This document shows, piece by piece, positions 24,200 to 35,704 of a stretch of 54,226 bases of DNA. Position 1 is the first letter of the stretch. Each line of letters begins with the position of its first letter. The translations under genes and the position numbers were made by a program. This stretch comes from Methylophaga sp. Lineage in GTDB: Bacteria > Pseudomonadota > Gammaproteobacteria > Nitrosococcales > Methylophagaceae. The notes under the pieces are model-generated. The model saw only the letters and a program-made list of their open reading frames with translations, ran no database searches and was not told the DNA's origin. The stretch is taken from positions 1 through 54,226 of the forward strand of contig JAFIFW010000015.1 in the NCBI GenBank assembly GCA_020831825.1. Direction: 5' to 3'.

Positions 24200-26557
24200 C
24201 TAGTGTTTTGCCAGTCGCTGCCAGGTTGTTACTACGGTGTCCGGGTTTAGCGAGATGCTGCTGATTCCGCGATCCAGCAACCATTCTGCAAAATCAGGAT
24301 GATCTGATGGACCCTGACCACAAATACCGACATATTTATCAGCATCACGACAGGCTTTGATTGCCATTTCCAGCATGGCAAGTACGGCTGGGTCACGTTC
24401 ATCGAACGAAGCCGCAACCAAGGCTGAATCACGATCCAGGCCTAAGGTCAGTTGCGTCATGTCATTCGAACCGATTGAGAAGCCATCGAAGTACTCGAGG
24501 AACTCCTTGGCCAGCACGGCATTGGAAGGCAGTTCACACATCATGATCAACTTCAGATCATTCTTACCGCGTTCCAGACCATTTTCCTTGAGCAGATTCA
24601 CTACGGATTCTGCCTCGGCCAGCGTACGTACAAATGGAATCATCAGCTGAACATTGGTCAGGCCCATTTCGTCGCGTACCCGCTTCATCGCTTCGATTTC
24701 AAGCTTGAAGCATTCAGCAAAATCTTCTGAGCTGTAGCGTGAAGCACCACGGAAACCAATCATCGGGTTTTCTTCATGTGGCTCAAACTGGGTGCCACCA
24801 ATCAGGTTGGCATATTCGTTGGATTTAAAGTCTGACATGCGCACGATGACGTTTTCAGGATAAAACGCTGCGGCGATGGTCGAAACACCTTCTGCGATTC
24901 GGCTAATGTAGAACTCAACCGGATCACCATAAGCGGTGGTACGCTCTTTGATGATCTGCTGAATATCTGCATCCATCTGTGACGGATCCATTAGCGCTTT
25001 AGGGTGAATGCCGATCATATTGTTGATAATGAATTCCAGACGCGCCAAACCCACACCTTTGTGCGGCAATTGGGCAAAGCTGAACGCACGGTCCGGATTA
25101 CCGACATTCATCATGATCTTCACTGGTAGTTCAGGCATGTCGTCCAGCGATTCGATGCGGTGTTCGAACTCAAGCAGACCATTGAAAATTTCACCAACAT
25201 CACCTTGAGCACATGAGACGGTGACTTGATCGCCCTCTTTAACTTTTTCTGTAGCGTCGCCACAACCAACAACGGCTGGAATGCCCAGTTCACGCGCGAT
25301 GATTGCCGCATGACAGGTTCGACCACCACGGTTAGTTACAATTGCCGAAGCCCGTTTCATAATGGGCTCCCAGTCAGGATCTGTCATATCGGTCAGCAAT
25401 ACGTCACCAGGCTGGAATTGATCCATCTGATCCAGGCTGTTCAACAGGCGCACTCTACCCTGTCCAATCTTGCGGCCAATCGCACGGCCTGTGGCCATGA
25501 CGGTACCCTGTTCTTTCAAAATGAACTGTTCAGTGACATTTTTGTTTTGGCTTTGTACCGTTTCCGGACGTGCTTGAACAATATAAATGCGGCCATCATT
25601 GCCATCTTTGGCCCACTCAACATCCATCGGACGCTGGTAATGTTCTTCGATCGTCATGACCATTTTCGACAGTGCTTCAATCTCTGCGTCATTGAGGCAG
25701 AACTGCAACCTTTCAGCTTCATCAACATCAACGGTTTTAACCGGTGACTTGGCATCGCCTGAATAAACCATCTTCAATGCTTTTTGACCCACAGTACGAC
25801 GCAGCACTGAAGGACGACCTGCTTGTAATGTCTTTTTGTGCACATAAAACTCGTCCGGGTTAACCGCGCCTTGCACGACCATTTCACCCAAACCATAGCT
25901 GCCAGTGACAAATACAACTTCACGGAAACCACTCTCGGTATCCAGTGAGAATGCCACACCGGCGCTGGCCAGATCGGAACGAATCATTTTTTGGATGCCC
26001 GCTGACAGCGCGACTTCGCTGTGCTCAAACCCCTGATGCTCACGATAGGCAATTGCACGGTCGTTAAAAAGCGAGGCAAATACTTCACGAATGGCGAATT
26101 TGATATTATCCAGGCCCGAAACGTTAAGGAAGGTTTCTTGCTGACCCGCAAATGATGCATCTGGTAAATCTTCTGCGGTAGCCGATGAACGAACTGCCCA
26201 GCTGGTTTCGGTACCATATTCTTTTTCCAGGGCCAGGAAAGCTTCGTCAATGGCTGCTTCCATCTTTTCAGGAAAAGGTATTGTCATGATCCAGTCACGG
26301 ATCTGCTGACCTGTTTGTCGCAGTGCAACGACATCATCGACATTCAACTCACGCAGTTTGCTGTTGATTTTCTCCTGCAGGCCATCGTGTAACAGAAACT
26401 CCCTGTATGCATCAGCGGTGGTGGCAAAGCCACCAGGTACGGAAACGCCAAGCGGCGCAAGATTTTGTAGCATTTCACCAAGAGAGGCATTTTTACCGCC
26501 TACTCTCGGTACATCTTCCATACACAGCTTATCTAGGGAAATAACATATTCGGTCAT
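24200..26557 (-). CDS. ppsA: Phosphoenolpyruvate synthase
   Basis: PpsA converts pyruvate, ATP and water to phosphoenolpyruvate, AMP and phosphate, opening gluconeogenesis. The 785-residue protein has the N-terminal ATP-grasp domain ([34 protein letters not shown]), the swivelling phosphohistidine domain with catalytic His416 in [13 protein letters not shown], and the C-terminal PEP/pyruvate TIM barrel ending with the [16 protein letters not shown] active-site Cys motif. The regulatory threonine lies next to the histidine (RTCH). AAGGTAG precedes the ATG. ppsR lies five bases upstream on the same strand, so enzyme and regulator form an operon. Confidence 0.97.
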   Translation of the reverse strand: MTEYVISLDKLCMEDVPRVGGKNASLGEMLQNLAPLGVSVPGGFATTADAYREFLLHDGLQEKINSKLRELNVDDVVALRQTGQQIRDWIMTIPFPEKMEAAIDEAFLALEKEYGTETSWAVRSSATAEDLPDASFAGQQETFLNVSGLDNIKFAIREVFASLFNDRAIAYREHQGFEHSEVALSAGIQKMIRSDLASAGVAFSLDTESGFREVVFVTGSYGLGEMVVQGAVNPDEFYVHKKTLQAGRPSVLRRTVGQKALKMVYSGDAKSPVKTVDVDEAERLQFCLNDAEIEALSKMVMTIEEHYQRPMDVEWAKDGNDGRIYIVQARPETVQSQNKNVTEQFILKEQGTVMATGRAIGRKIGQGRVRLLNSLDQMDQFQPGDVLLTDMTDPDWEPIMKRASAIVTNRGGRTCHAAIIARELGIPAVVGCGDATEKVKEGDQVTVSCAQGDVGEIFNGLLEFEHRIESLDDMPELPVKIMMNVGNPDRAFSFAQLPHKGVGLARLEFIINNMIGIHPKALMDPSQMDADIQQIIKERTTAYGDPVEFYISRIAEGVSTIAAAFYPENVIVRMSDFKSNEYANLIGGTQFEPHEENPMIGFRGASRYSSEDFAECFKLEIEAMKRVRDEMGLTNVQLMIPFVRTLAEAESVVNLLKENGLERGKNDLKLIMMCELPSNAVLAKEFLEYFDGFSIGSNDMTQLTLGLDRDSALVAASFDERDPAVLAMLEMAIKACRDADKYVGICGQGPSDHPDFAEWLLDRGISSISLNPDTVVTTWQRLAKH

Positions 26558-26562
26558 GACTA

Positions 26563-27450
26563 CTACCTTGGTTTTTTGAAATTGTTAAACGTGATGGTCG
26601 ACTCTCGCATACGCTCACGAGCTAGTCCCAGGGAACGAACCACACGACTGGATATTTCTTCGATTGAGGTGTTTGTGGTGTCAAAGACCGGGATGCTCAC
26701 TTTTTTGAACATCGCCATGGCTTTGTTTAACTCTTCTTGACAGATTTCCAGGGAGGAATAATCACTGTCAGGTCGCCGCTGTCGGCGGATGCGACTCAAC
26801 GGTACAGGCTTTATAGTCAGTCCTGCCAGCTTGTGCTGATGCACCCTCAGGTATTCAGGCAACTCTTCTGCTTCGAAATCTTCGAGCGTCAAAGGATAAT
26901 TCGCCACTTTTAATGAAAAGTTCATCGCTAGATACAAACTGGTCGGTGTTTTGCCACATCGAGAGACGCCTGCCAAAATTATATCTGCTTCTTCATATTG
27001 GTCTGGCCTGACCCCGTCATCGTGCGTCAGTGAGTAGTCAATGGCATCCAATCGACGCTGATAAGTAGTATCGCTGATCGTAATCCGCGAAACACCTTTA
27101 CGCGATGATTCCATGCCGAAAAAATTTTCCATCGCCCCAATAAATCCATGAAACAGGCTAATTACGAAACCATCACAGGTCTCCAGGATGTACTGAGACT
27201 CGTCTTGAACCAGTGTGCTGATGACCAATGGCTGAAATTCTGATTTCGCACTGACTGCGTTGATCTGATCCCGCACTTCTTCGACTTTTTCTGGGGAATC
27301 GATGAACGACAAGGTCACAGTTTCAAATTCAATATTAGGAAACTGCGCCAACAAGCACTTTCCATAGGATTCAGCGGTTAACCCCGTCTCATCAGAGACG
27401 AAAAAAACGTTTCGAACTTCGTTGTTGTTGTTTTCTGAGATGTCGCTCAT
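26563..27450 (-). CDS. ppsR: PEP synthetase regulatory kinase/pyrophosphorylase
   Basis: PpsR inactivates PEP synthase by ADP-dependent phosphorylation of the active-site threonine and reactivates it by phosphate-dependent dephosphorylation. The 295-residue DUF299 protein contains [16 protein letters not shown] near the N-terminus, the P-loop GVSRCGKTP (161-169) and the C-terminal [12 protein letters not shown] segment. The start ATG is followed by an unusual N-terminal run of five asparagines (residues 7-10 and neighbours). In E. coli the gene is divergent from ppsA; here it precedes ppsA by five bases in the same transcript, giving joint expression. The 246 bases upstream hold its promoter region. 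Confidence 0.95.
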   Translation of the reverse strand: MSDISENNNNEVRNVFFVSDETGLTAESYGKCLLAQFPNIEFETVTLSFIDSPEKVEEVRDQINAVSAKSEFQPLVISTLVQDESQYILETCDGFVISLFHGFIGAMENFFGMESSRKGVSRITISDTTYQRRLDAIDYSLTHDDGVRPDQYEEADIILAGVSRCGKTPTSLYLAMNFSLKVANYPLTLEDFEAEELPEYLRVHQHKLAGLTIKPVPLSRIRRQRRPDSDYSSLEICQEELNKAMAMFKKVSIPVFDTTNTSIEEISSRVVRSLGLARERMRESTITFNNFKKPR

Positions 27451-27626
27451 TCGCTAATGATGTGCCGAAACGATGCCGTTGATCAACAAAAATTTACGGA
27501 CATCTCACATCTTACAATGAGACATCTAGCCTAAAAGCGCATAATTCTGTCACATTTGTGTGCGAAAATCAGCAGGCAGTAAAATGACTTCCTCAATTGC
27601 ACTGTAAAAGCTCGATTGCAAAATTA

Positions 27627-27653
27627 CCCCGAACCGGTCATCGCGGTTCGTGG
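27627..27653 (-). terminator. Hairpin downstream of the diguanylate cyclase gene
   Basis: CGAACCG and CGGTTCG, extended by CCC/GGG-type pairs, form a stem with a seven-base loop about 45 bases after the cyclase stop. It is followed on the minus strand by TAATTTT. It may end the cyclase transcript. Nothing else is recognised in 27,451-27,696. Confidence 0.45.
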
Positions 27654-27696
27654 GATGCATTTTAAGAAGTGCTCCAGTTCATAAATTGGCCATGGT

Positions 27697-30462
27697 CTAG
27701 GACCCGGACTGCACGCCCGGCCCATCGAACAGCACCACACCATTTCGCCCAGCAGATTTGACTTGATACAACGCAGTGTCGGCTTTTTTCATCAAGGACT
27801 GAATGTCATCCTCTGCGGACGGTTCATACATAGCGACACCGACGCTCATGGTCAAATTAAACTGCAAATCTCCGAGAGAAAATGGTTGCGCCACCAGTCG
27901 AACAAGTTGCTGGGCCACTTTGAGCGCGGCTTTGGCATCTTTGATTTCAGACAGCAACACGACAAACTCGTCCCCCCCAAAACGACTCAACGTATCGGAA
28001 GCGCGCAATCCAGTGAGCATTTGACTTGCAGCATATTTGATAACTTCATCACCAACATCGTGACCATGTGTGTCATTAATGACTTTGAAGCGATCCAAAT
28101 CTAGAAACATCAGCGCAAATGATTGTTTATCCCGTTCAGACCTTATGAAGTTGTAGCGCAAGCGTTCTTCAAATAATCGCCGGTTTGGCAGACCGGTCAA
28201 TGGATCATAAAACGCCAATGTTTTCATACGCTCCTCTTCCTGTTTTCGCGCGCTGATATCTTCTATCTGACTGACAAAATGCACTGGCTGGCCTTCATTG
28301 TTTCTGACCAGTGAAACACTCAGCAAGGCGTAAATCACTTCACCAGACTTGGTGAGATAGCGTTTTTCCATTTGGTAATGTCTAATTTCGCCAGAAATCA
28401 GCCGATGCACCTGCTCAAAATCAAGTCCGAGATCATCTGGATGCGTCAACTCCAGAAAGGTTCGCTGCAATAGCTCGCTCTCGCTGTAGCCCAGAATTCG
28501 ACACAAGGCATGGTTAACATCGATCCACTCACCTTGCAGTCCGACCAGTGCCATACCAATTGGCGCAGTTTCAAAGGCATCGCGGAACTGAGCCTCACTC
28601 TGCAATAATGCCAGCTCAAGGTTTTTTTGCTGCGTCATATCGGTTTGTGTACCTACTGCACGTATCGCTTTGCCCTTATTGTTCCACTCAACAACCACAC
28701 CCCGGACAAGGATCCATTTCCAAAGGCCATCCTTGCATAGTTGTCGATGGACACTGTGATAATTGGGTTGTGCATTGCTCAACATTGCTGATATTGAACG
28801 TAGCACCTGAGGACGGTCATCTGGATGGACTCGAGCAGTCCAATCATCCGGATTTTGACTAAATTCCTGTGTGGTGTAACCAAGCATCTGTGCAAGTGGC
28901 GCACTGAATGTGACATGATGCTCGGGAATCGACCAATCCCAGACACCATCGCCCACCCCCTCAAGTGCATGTCGCCAGCGTGCTTCCGTCTCTGCAAGCT
29001 GAACCTGATGGTGCCATTCATCAGTAATGTCATAACTTACAGCAATTAACCGTGCAGAATGTTCTGTCTGTCGATGGATTTCCCCCACCAAACGAAGCAT
29101 TTTTATCTGTCTTGATGGTGTGTTGATTTGAAACTGCAGAATGAAACGCGATTGCATGGGGTTTGCAATGACCGTACGAAGTTCAGCAAGCACTCGCTGA
29201 CGATCATCCCTGTGGATCAGCGACTGCCACTCTTTGACCGTAATGATGTTTCTCAGAGATTTGAGCTCATAGAGCGCGTACATCCCCTCATCCCAGAAAA
29301 CACTGTCACTGCCGATTAACCAGTCTGAAATACCGATTTGTGCGGCATCATTGGCAAGCTTGAGTCGTTCCTGGCTTTGATTAAAGGCCTCGGTTATTTC
29401 CCTTGCCTGTTTGATGACATTGGTCCGACTGACACTGATAAAGCCAAACAGGGTGGCGAATAACAAGGTAACAATCACAGCGGCACTGGCGTTTCTGTTG
29501 GCGATACGTAAATCCAGTTTCGCTTCAAATTCAGGCATGCTGTCTGCCTTGAACAGCCACTTCCTGCCAGCCACATCCATCGTCCGCTGCACACTATAGA
29601 CAGCACGATCCAATCGGGTCGGCTGGCCATACATCAGCTCATTGCTGTTAACTTCCTCCCCATCAAAAATACGCAGTTTCATCATACCGTTGTAACGGTC
29701 AAGCTCGCCTCTCAGCAAATCATTGACCCGGAAAACCGCATAAACCCAGCCTCTGAGTGACTCTCGTCTCTCGCTTACCGAATATCGCTCTTCCACTGGA
29801 ATGTCATACAAAGGAAGATACATCAGAATGCCCGACTCGGTTATCTGCTCTGCATCCAGAGCATCGGCAGTGTCCTGAAACAATTTCACTCGTCCAGAGA
29901 TCACCGGTTCTCCACTGTCCCTGGCGGTTTGCATGGCGTCACGACGGCGGGCTTCAGAATACATATCAAAACCGAGTGCACTGATATTCTTTCCGGTAAA
30001 AGGCTCCAGATACACAATCGATGTATAAATGTCCCGCTCTCCTTCGGGCAATATTGCATAGTGGGGAAAGCCCTCGACACGTATGGCCTCAAGGTGATCC
30101 TGCATTCGTTCAGCAGACACAATCTTACTCAGGCCAACCCCCTGTATTCCTGGGTAAAACTGATCCAGTTTGAGTTTACTGACAAAAACCCTGAACTCAT
30201 CTCTGGTAACATTTTCTGATGCTTCAAACAGACCCTGCGCCGCACGCAGTACTTGTTGATAAGCGCTCACTTTGTTGACAACTCCAGCCTTGAGTTCTCT
30301 AAATTCAATTTCAAACTCAGCTTCCAGTTGCTGCTTAGCCAGTGCTTTGGCCTTGTCATACAACAGATAGCTGGTGCCAAACCCGGTCGTAATTGTGAAT
30401 AGCACTATCACCAGCGCCTGACTGTATTGCCTTGTTAAGGATTGCATTGTGTTTTTGTTCAT
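27697..30462 (-). CDS. CHASE-PAS-PAS-PAS-GGDEF diguanylate cyclase
   Basis: This 921-residue membrane protein would make cyclic di-GMP from two GTP. Order: TM1 (about 17-35), periplasmic CHASE domain (about 75-300, with the ALGFDMYSEARRRDAMQTAR motif), TM2 (about 330-348), PAS domains (EERLKL-like ANDAAQIGISDWL, the segment around WDWSIPEHHVTFSAPLAQMLGY, and AFETAPIGMALVGL) with PAC motifs, and a C-terminal GGDEF domain. The catalytic motif SRFGGDEFV is intact (encoded near 27,970) and an RxxD inhibitory I-site (RASD) precedes it by five residues. No EAL domain follows. The CHASE ligand is unknown. A related but broken CHASE/GGDEF-EAL gene lies 77 bases upstream on the same strand, suggesting duplication of the sensor part. 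Confidence 0.93.
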   Translation of the reverse strand: MNKNTMQSLTRQYSQALVIVLFTITTGFGTSYLLYDKAKALAKQQLEAEFEIEFRELKAGVVNKVSAYQQVLRAAQGLFEASENVTRDEFRVFVSKLKLDQFYPGIQGVGLSKIVSAERMQDHLEAIRVEGFPHYAILPEGERDIYTSIVYLEPFTGKNISALGFDMYSEARRRDAMQTARDSGEPVISGRVKLFQDTADALDAEQITESGILMYLPLYDIPVEERYSVSERRESLRGWVYAVFRVNDLLRGELDRYNGMMKLRIFDGEEVNSNELMYGQPTRLDRAVYSVQRTMDVAGRKWLFKADSMPEFEAKLDLRIANRNASAAVIVTLLFATLFGFISVSRTNVIKQAREITEAFNQSQERLKLANDAAQIGISDWLIGSDSVFWDEGMYALYELKSLRNIITVKEWQSLIHRDDRQRVLAELRTVIANPMQSRFILQFQINTPSRQIKMLRLVGEIHRQTEHSARLIAVSYDITDEWHHQVQLAETEARWRHALEGVGDGVWDWSIPEHHVTFSAPLAQMLGYTTQEFSQNPDDWTARVHPDDRPQVLRSISAMLSNAQPNYHSVHRQLCKDGLWKWILVRGVVVEWNNKGKAIRAVGTQTDMTQQKNLELALLQSEAQFRDAFETAPIGMALVGLQGEWIDVNHALCRILGYSESELLQRTFLELTHPDDLGLDFEQVHRLISGEIRHYQMEKRYLTKSGEVIYALLSVSLVRNNEGQPVHFVSQIEDISARKQEEERMKTLAFYDPLTGLPNRRLFEERLRYNFIRSERDKQSFALMFLDLDRFKVINDTHGHDVGDEVIKYAASQMLTGLRASDTLSRFGGDEFVVLLSEIKDAKAALKVAQQLVRLVAQPFSLGDLQFNLTMSVGVAMYEPSAEDDIQSLMKKADTALYQVKSAGRNGVVLFDGPGVQSGS

Positions 30463-30539
30463 GTGTGTGAGTTACGGCAGCACTCAATTCAAGCCATTCC
30501 TGAACACGCTGCTCGATCTACTACCGGATACTTCCCTGT

Positions 30540-33500
30540 CTAGTCTGTAAGCTTGAAAACACCTTTGTGTGATGTGATCAAATTCATCAGCCCATCGGCA
30601 GCTATTGGTTTACTAAAGTAGTAGCCCTGAAGCTGCTCGCATTGCTGCTCTCTGAGAAACTCGATTTGCTGGATTGTTTCTACACCTTCGGCAATGGTCG
30701 TGAAACCCAGGCTTTTGGCCATTCCGATAATAGCCACAACAATCGCTTCGTCTTCAGTGTTGTGACCAATATCCCTGACAAAGGACTGATCGATTTTCAA
30801 TTTATGCAGAGGGAACCGCTTGAGATAGTTCAATGATGAATAGCCAGTACCAAAATCATCAATCGACAGGGTGACGCCAAGACTGTGCAATTGTTGCAGC
30901 AGTTGAACCGTATTAGAGGTATTGTCCATTGCGATACCTTCCGTCAGCTCTAGCTCGAGTAGTGCAGGATCAAGCTTGTAGCGTCTCAATACATCACGCA
31001 CGGTCTCGAGTAGTGTTTTTGTCCGGAATTGTTCGACGGATAAATTCACCGCTACCGGCACGACTTCGAAACCATCGGCCTGCCATTGGCTTATCTGACG
31101 TGCCGCTTCGTCAAGCACCCAATCACCGATTTCAACAATCAACCCACTCTCTTCCGCCAGCGGAATAAACTGTCCAGGAGGCACCATGCCGCGCTCGGGA
31201 TGTTGCCATCGGATAAGCGCTTCTAGGCCTATGAGCGCCCCTGTATTGGCATCTACCTGAGGTTGATAGTGCAACAATAATTGTTTTTGCTCTATTGCAC
31301 TGCGCAGATCATTTTCGAGTTGCAAGGTCTGTTGCGCTTGTTCTTGCATTTGCCGGGTAAAGAACTGAAAGGTTTTTCTACCTTGCTGTTTCGCCCGGAA
31401 CACTGCAGCATCGGCTGCCTGGAGCAATAGCTCAAAGCTTTTACCATCCTGCGGAAACTGGGCAATGCCAATGCTTGCCGTCAATGTCAATTGGTGACCC
31501 CTGACCTGGGCAGGTTGCGAGATAATTTCAAGTAAATCACGTGCCATATGCGCTGCATGCTCAGTGTCTGAATCTGGCACAAGGATGATGAACTCATCGC
31601 CACCTTGTCGACAAACCATAGCGTTACGACTGACAGAGGCCGTAATTCGCTGCGCAAGCTGTTTGAGAAATTCATCGCCAAAGCTTGGCCCAAGTGAATC
31701 ATTCACAAACTTGAATCTATCAAGATCAACGAATAAGAGACTTGCAGGCTGTGATTGTTTATCAAGCTGGCCAAGAATTTGCTCAGCACGCTCACGTAGC
31801 ATCGCCATGTTTGGCAATTGAGTCAGGCTGTCAAAATGTGTCAGAAACTGTATCTTGGCTTCGGCGGCTTTACGCTCTGTCAAGTCCGTCAATATCAACA
31901 CATAATGTGTTATCAGGCCAGCACTGTTACGGGTGACAGACACCGATACCCATTCAGGGTAATGTTCACCATCGGCACGTTCGTTGTCTACTTCACCTAC
32001 CCAATAGCCACTCACCTCAAGCTGTTGGAGTAGTGCTTCACGTTGATTACGGTTGAATTTGTTGGATAAAAACACCGCCGGTTTTCGTCCCAGCAAATAT
32101 TTTTTGTCATGCCCTGTCATTTGTTGATAAGCACGATTGACAGAAACGATTCGCTGTTGCGAATCAGTGATCAGAATCCCTTCGCGGCTGGCCTCAAACA
32201 CCTGTGCATTCAATCGCAGAGTATTTTCTGCTTCAAGCCGATCACTGACATCATGCGCCAGAATAATCTCGGCACTGCGTCCCTCGAAAATCATGGTATG
32301 CGCTGTAATTTCGACCCATATTTGAGTACCGTCTTTCTTTTTGTGCGGCCATACGCCTGCTTCGTTGTAATAGTCATCGCCACCGGCGCGTGTCTCAGCA
32401 ATGCATTTGTACAAATCGTCCAATACGCTATCTGGATGCAAATCAGCAATGCTCATGGTCAAAAATTCTTCTTTGCTGTAGCCATACTGCATAACTGCGG
32501 CATCATTGACTGTCATGAACTGCAATGTTTCAAGATCATAAACCCACATTGGAATCGGGTTGGCGGCGTAAATCAGCCGGTAACGTGCCTCACTGTCCTG
32601 TAGGGCACGCTCTGCACGTTTGATTTCCGTGATATCAGTCGAGATGCCACATAGCCCGTAAATTTTGCCATTCTCATCCTTCAATGGAAGTTTGACCGAC
32701 CAGAAGTCTACCGTGTCGCCAGAGTGTGTGATGGTGCAGGTTTCTTCACAACTGACGGATTGCCCTCTGTCAAGCACTAGCCGATCATTGGCACGCAATC
32801 GTGCAACACTCCTCCAATTGAAAAACGCCTCATCTGTTTTTCCTGTAATCTGGTCGGACTCAGTGTTCCACAACTTCAAGAGCTGTCTGTTGGCATAAAC
32901 ATATCGCCCGTTCAGATCTTTCATGTAAATGCAGGCACTGACGTTTTCCATAATGGTACTCAGAGTTGCTTCGCTCTCGGCAAGCGCTTTTTCTGCCTGT
33001 TCTTTTCTGAGGTTACGTTCGTGATTATCGAGTGCAAAGCTGATGTCAGAGGTCATCTCTGTCAGCAGTGCCAGCACTTCGTGATTGAAGGCATTTTTGT
33101 CAGGATGAAAGACGGTCAGCACCGCATAAGATTCTCCAGCACGAAAAATTGGAAAGGCCGCGACAGATCCCCAACCGTTTTGTTTGGCAGCTTCATGCCA
33201 GTGCCTTACCGATGAATCTGTCAGAAAATCATTGATAACAATGGCACGGCCCTGTTTACAAACATCGGCGGTCAGACCATCACTGCCGGTGAGACCCGCC
33301 GGAAGTAGATCGCACGCATCATCATTGTTATCACGGCCACTGGCTGCAGAGCACACATGTTCAACCTGATTACCCTCAGCAGATATCTTACCTATCCAGG
33401 CCAGTTGCATTTCACCGAACTGCACCGCACAACGACAGACCAAGGGTAATAATTCGCTGGTATCGTCCATCCGGACTATCGCTTGATTGGTTTCACTGAG

Positions 33501-34922
33501 TGCCTGATAGATATGCGTCAGGCGTTCTATTCGCCTGGTTTTTTCTTTCTGCTCAGTCAGATCCACAATAGTCAGAAAGTAATAGCCACCATCCAGTGGT
33601 TGCATCTGTACGTTCAACGGCAGCATCGTGCCACTAGAAGCCACACTAGTTTCAATCGTGATGGGAATGCCTTTTCTGACGTCATTTAATGCAATCATCA
33701 TTGCAGCATCATGACGAAACCAGTGATTAAGCATCGGGAATGACTGGGATGTATCACCGACCGTAAAAATTTGTCGAGCCGCCGGATTCATTTCGACGAT
33801 TTGATGTTTGTTGTCAATCACCACCATTCCTTCAGCGATTTGCTGAAAAAGTTTCTCAAACCAGACTTCGGCTTGTTGCTTTTGAGTGATCAACAACCAC
33901 ACCAGCCAAGCGAGTGTGAATGTTAACAACAGGCTGATCGCAAAGATAATCGAAACCAGATTTTGGTTGACAATTCTTTGCTCAAAAGCCTTTGTAGTGC
34001 TACTTTCCAACGCCCATTCTCGACCACCGAATGCCAACACCCGCTGCGTTTGAAAATAACCTGCGCGTAACCTGTCACGATAATTCAGATCATCAATGTC
34101 GTACATCAACAAGGGAACATTTGTTGTAATATCATAGATTTAAAGATCAATCATAGGATCGATCTCGCCTGCCAACGAGCTGACTAAGTCAACCATTCTG
34201 AACGGCACATCAACCCAACCAACGATTGCAGCTTGGCGTTCTTCAATGGTTTGGGGATCCGTGCCCTTGTCATAAATAGGCAGATACATGATAAAAGCAG
34301 GCAGGTCATGTAGTTGATCGTCTTGAACCAGTGACAAGGGTGCCGTAATCGCCACTGTGCCTGTATCTCTAGCGCGTTGCATGGCATACTAGGCAGTTGG
34401 TACTGTTAATAAATCAAGCCCCAGAACTTTGAGATTTTCATCATTCAAAGGTTCTGTTCTAACAATGGGAACATAACTTTCGCGCCTTCCCTCGGGATAG
34501 ATGTTGTAGTCAGAAAACCAGTAGCGAATTTCTTCAAGATGCTTGTGTTTGTCTTCATCACGGATTTTTACTGCGAGATTGATAGCCTGTACGCCAGGTA
34601 ATCTATCCTCGACCTCAAGCGAACCGACATATTCAGCATACTCATCGAAGTCGATATATTCAGAGCCTCTGAAATAACCCTGTACGCCATGCATGACCAC
34701 AGTGTAGGTTTCAAGAAGGCTCTGAATGTTTTTCAGCGCACTGTCAGCACTGAACTCAAGCGCAGCTGTAATTTGTTCATTCTGTTGCAAGCGAATTTGT
34801 TGAGCCAGAGCAATACTTATCAACAGACCGACTGCCAAAACAATCACCGCAAAAACTGTCGGCACAAATCGATGCTGAATCAGCTTGTTAATAAATCTCA
34901 GATGTCGACCGGTTTTGACCAT
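30540..34922 (-). pseudogene. CHASE-PAS-GAF-PAS-PAS-PAS-GGDEF-EAL gene broken by two in-frame stops
   Basis: One continuous reading frame of 1,460 codons runs from ATG 34922 to the stop at 30540. It is interrupted by TAG at 34391-34389 and TAA at 34142-34140, both inside the CHASE domain. There is no frameshift; residues on both sides continue the domain (VPTA-stop-YAMQRARDTG and DPMIDL-stop-IYD). Order: TM1, CHASE, TM2 (AISLLLTFTLAWLVWLL), PAS, GAF, three PAS, GGDEF (motif QGGDEFIIL, near 31,600) and EAL (LEALIRW near 31,225, DDFGTGYSSL). Both output domains look catalytically complete. Both stops align with arginines of the neighbouring paralogue, and each is one A-to-T change from a lysine codon. 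Re-initiation at TTG/ATG near 34,112-34,106 could still give a protein with TM2 and all output domains. Confidence 0.85.
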
Positions 34923-34970
34923 TCATTCGCTGCTGAAAACAAGGCTTTAAACAACATTATCACATCGAAT

Positions 34971-35002
34971 AAAAAAAAGGCCCTGTCGTCGTGACAGAGC
35001 CT
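34971..35002 (-). terminator. Terminator of the pheS-pheT-ihfA-merR operon
   Basis: Minus-strand AGGCTCTGTC and GACAGGGCCT form a 10-bp stem (one mismatch) with a short loop, directly followed by eight T residues. It lies about 30 bases after the MerR-type gene stop. Confidence 0.9.
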
Positions 35003-35029
35003 GTATTTTTGAAGCACTCATGCTAAGCA

Positions 35030-35386
35030 TCAAGCCAACATTGTTCTCAAGTCCTCGAGTTCCTTAAGAATCTCACGAACAATCTGCTTTTTGTCAGAAG
35101 CTGAAATTTCCGGTTTTTCATCCGATTCAAGTCGTTGCCGAGCACCGCCAATGGTGAACCCCTGCTCATAAAGCAGGCCGCGAATTTCGCGAATCAGCAC
35201 CACATCATGTCGTTGGTAGTAGCGACGGTTACCGCGTCTTTTTACCGGTTTTAGTTGTGAAAATTCCTGCTCCCAGTAACGCAAGACATGAGGTTTGACT
35301 CCACACAGCTCACTGACTTCACCGATGGTGAAATAGCGTTTGCCCGGTATCGCCGGCAACTCGTTATTGTTACTCGCTTCTAGCAT
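35030..35386 (-). CDS. MerR-family transcriptional regulator downstream of ihfA
   Basis: The 118-residue protein has an N-terminal MerR winged helix ([29 protein letters not shown] ... [29 protein letters not shown]) and a short C-terminal coiled coil ([17 protein letters not shown]) with no effector-binding domain. This small MerR-like protein is conserved directly after ihfA in many gammaproteobacteria, and its target is unknown. The ATG lies 17 bases inside the end of ihfA, indicating coupling. A terminator follows, so it closes the operon. Confidence 0.93.
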   Translation of the reverse strand: MLEASNNNELPAIPGKRYFTIGEVSELCGVKPHVLRYWEQEFSQLKPVKRRGNRRYYQRHDVVLIREIRGLLYEQGFTIGGARQRLESDEKPEISASDKKQIVREILKELEDLRTMLA

Positions 35387-35666
35387 AACTATCTACCCTC
35401 GCTTTGAGTTTCTGGCCAGGACGGAAAGTCACTACTCGACGCGCAGAGATAGGTATTTCCTCGCCAGTCTTGGGGTTACGACCGGGTCTTTCACTTTTGT
35501 CACGCAGTTCAAAATTACCAAAACCAGATAATTTGACTTGATCTCCACTTTCCAGAGCAGCACGGATTTCTTCAAAGAACATCTCTACCAGCTCTTTCGC
35601 TTCTCGTTTGTTGAAACCCAACTCTTCATAGAGCTGCTCTGTCATATCGGCTTTTGTGAGTGCCAT
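35370..35666 (-). CDS. ihfA: Integration host factor subunit alpha
   Basis: IhfA pairs with IhfB to form the sequence-specific DNA-bending protein IHF, used in recombination, replication and sigma-54 transcription. The 98-residue protein has the HU/IHF fold: [28 protein letters not shown], the beta-arm [20 protein letters not shown] with the intercalating proline, and C-terminal [20 protein letters not shown] precedes the ATG. It follows pheT by 38 bases, its conserved location. Confidence 0.97.
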   Translation of the reverse strand: MALTKADMTEQLYEELGFNKREAKELVEMFFEEIRAALESGDQVKLSGFGNFELRDKSERPGRNPKTGEEIPISARRVVTFRPGQKLKARVDSYARSE

Positions 35667-35704
35667 GTTTTCCTCAGTTTATTCTTGTTTTGAGTCACAA
35701 AAAC

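Noticed and set aside
25226..25747. 173-codon open frame on the plus strand
   Set aside because: Antisense to ppsA with no recognisable domain or ribosome site.
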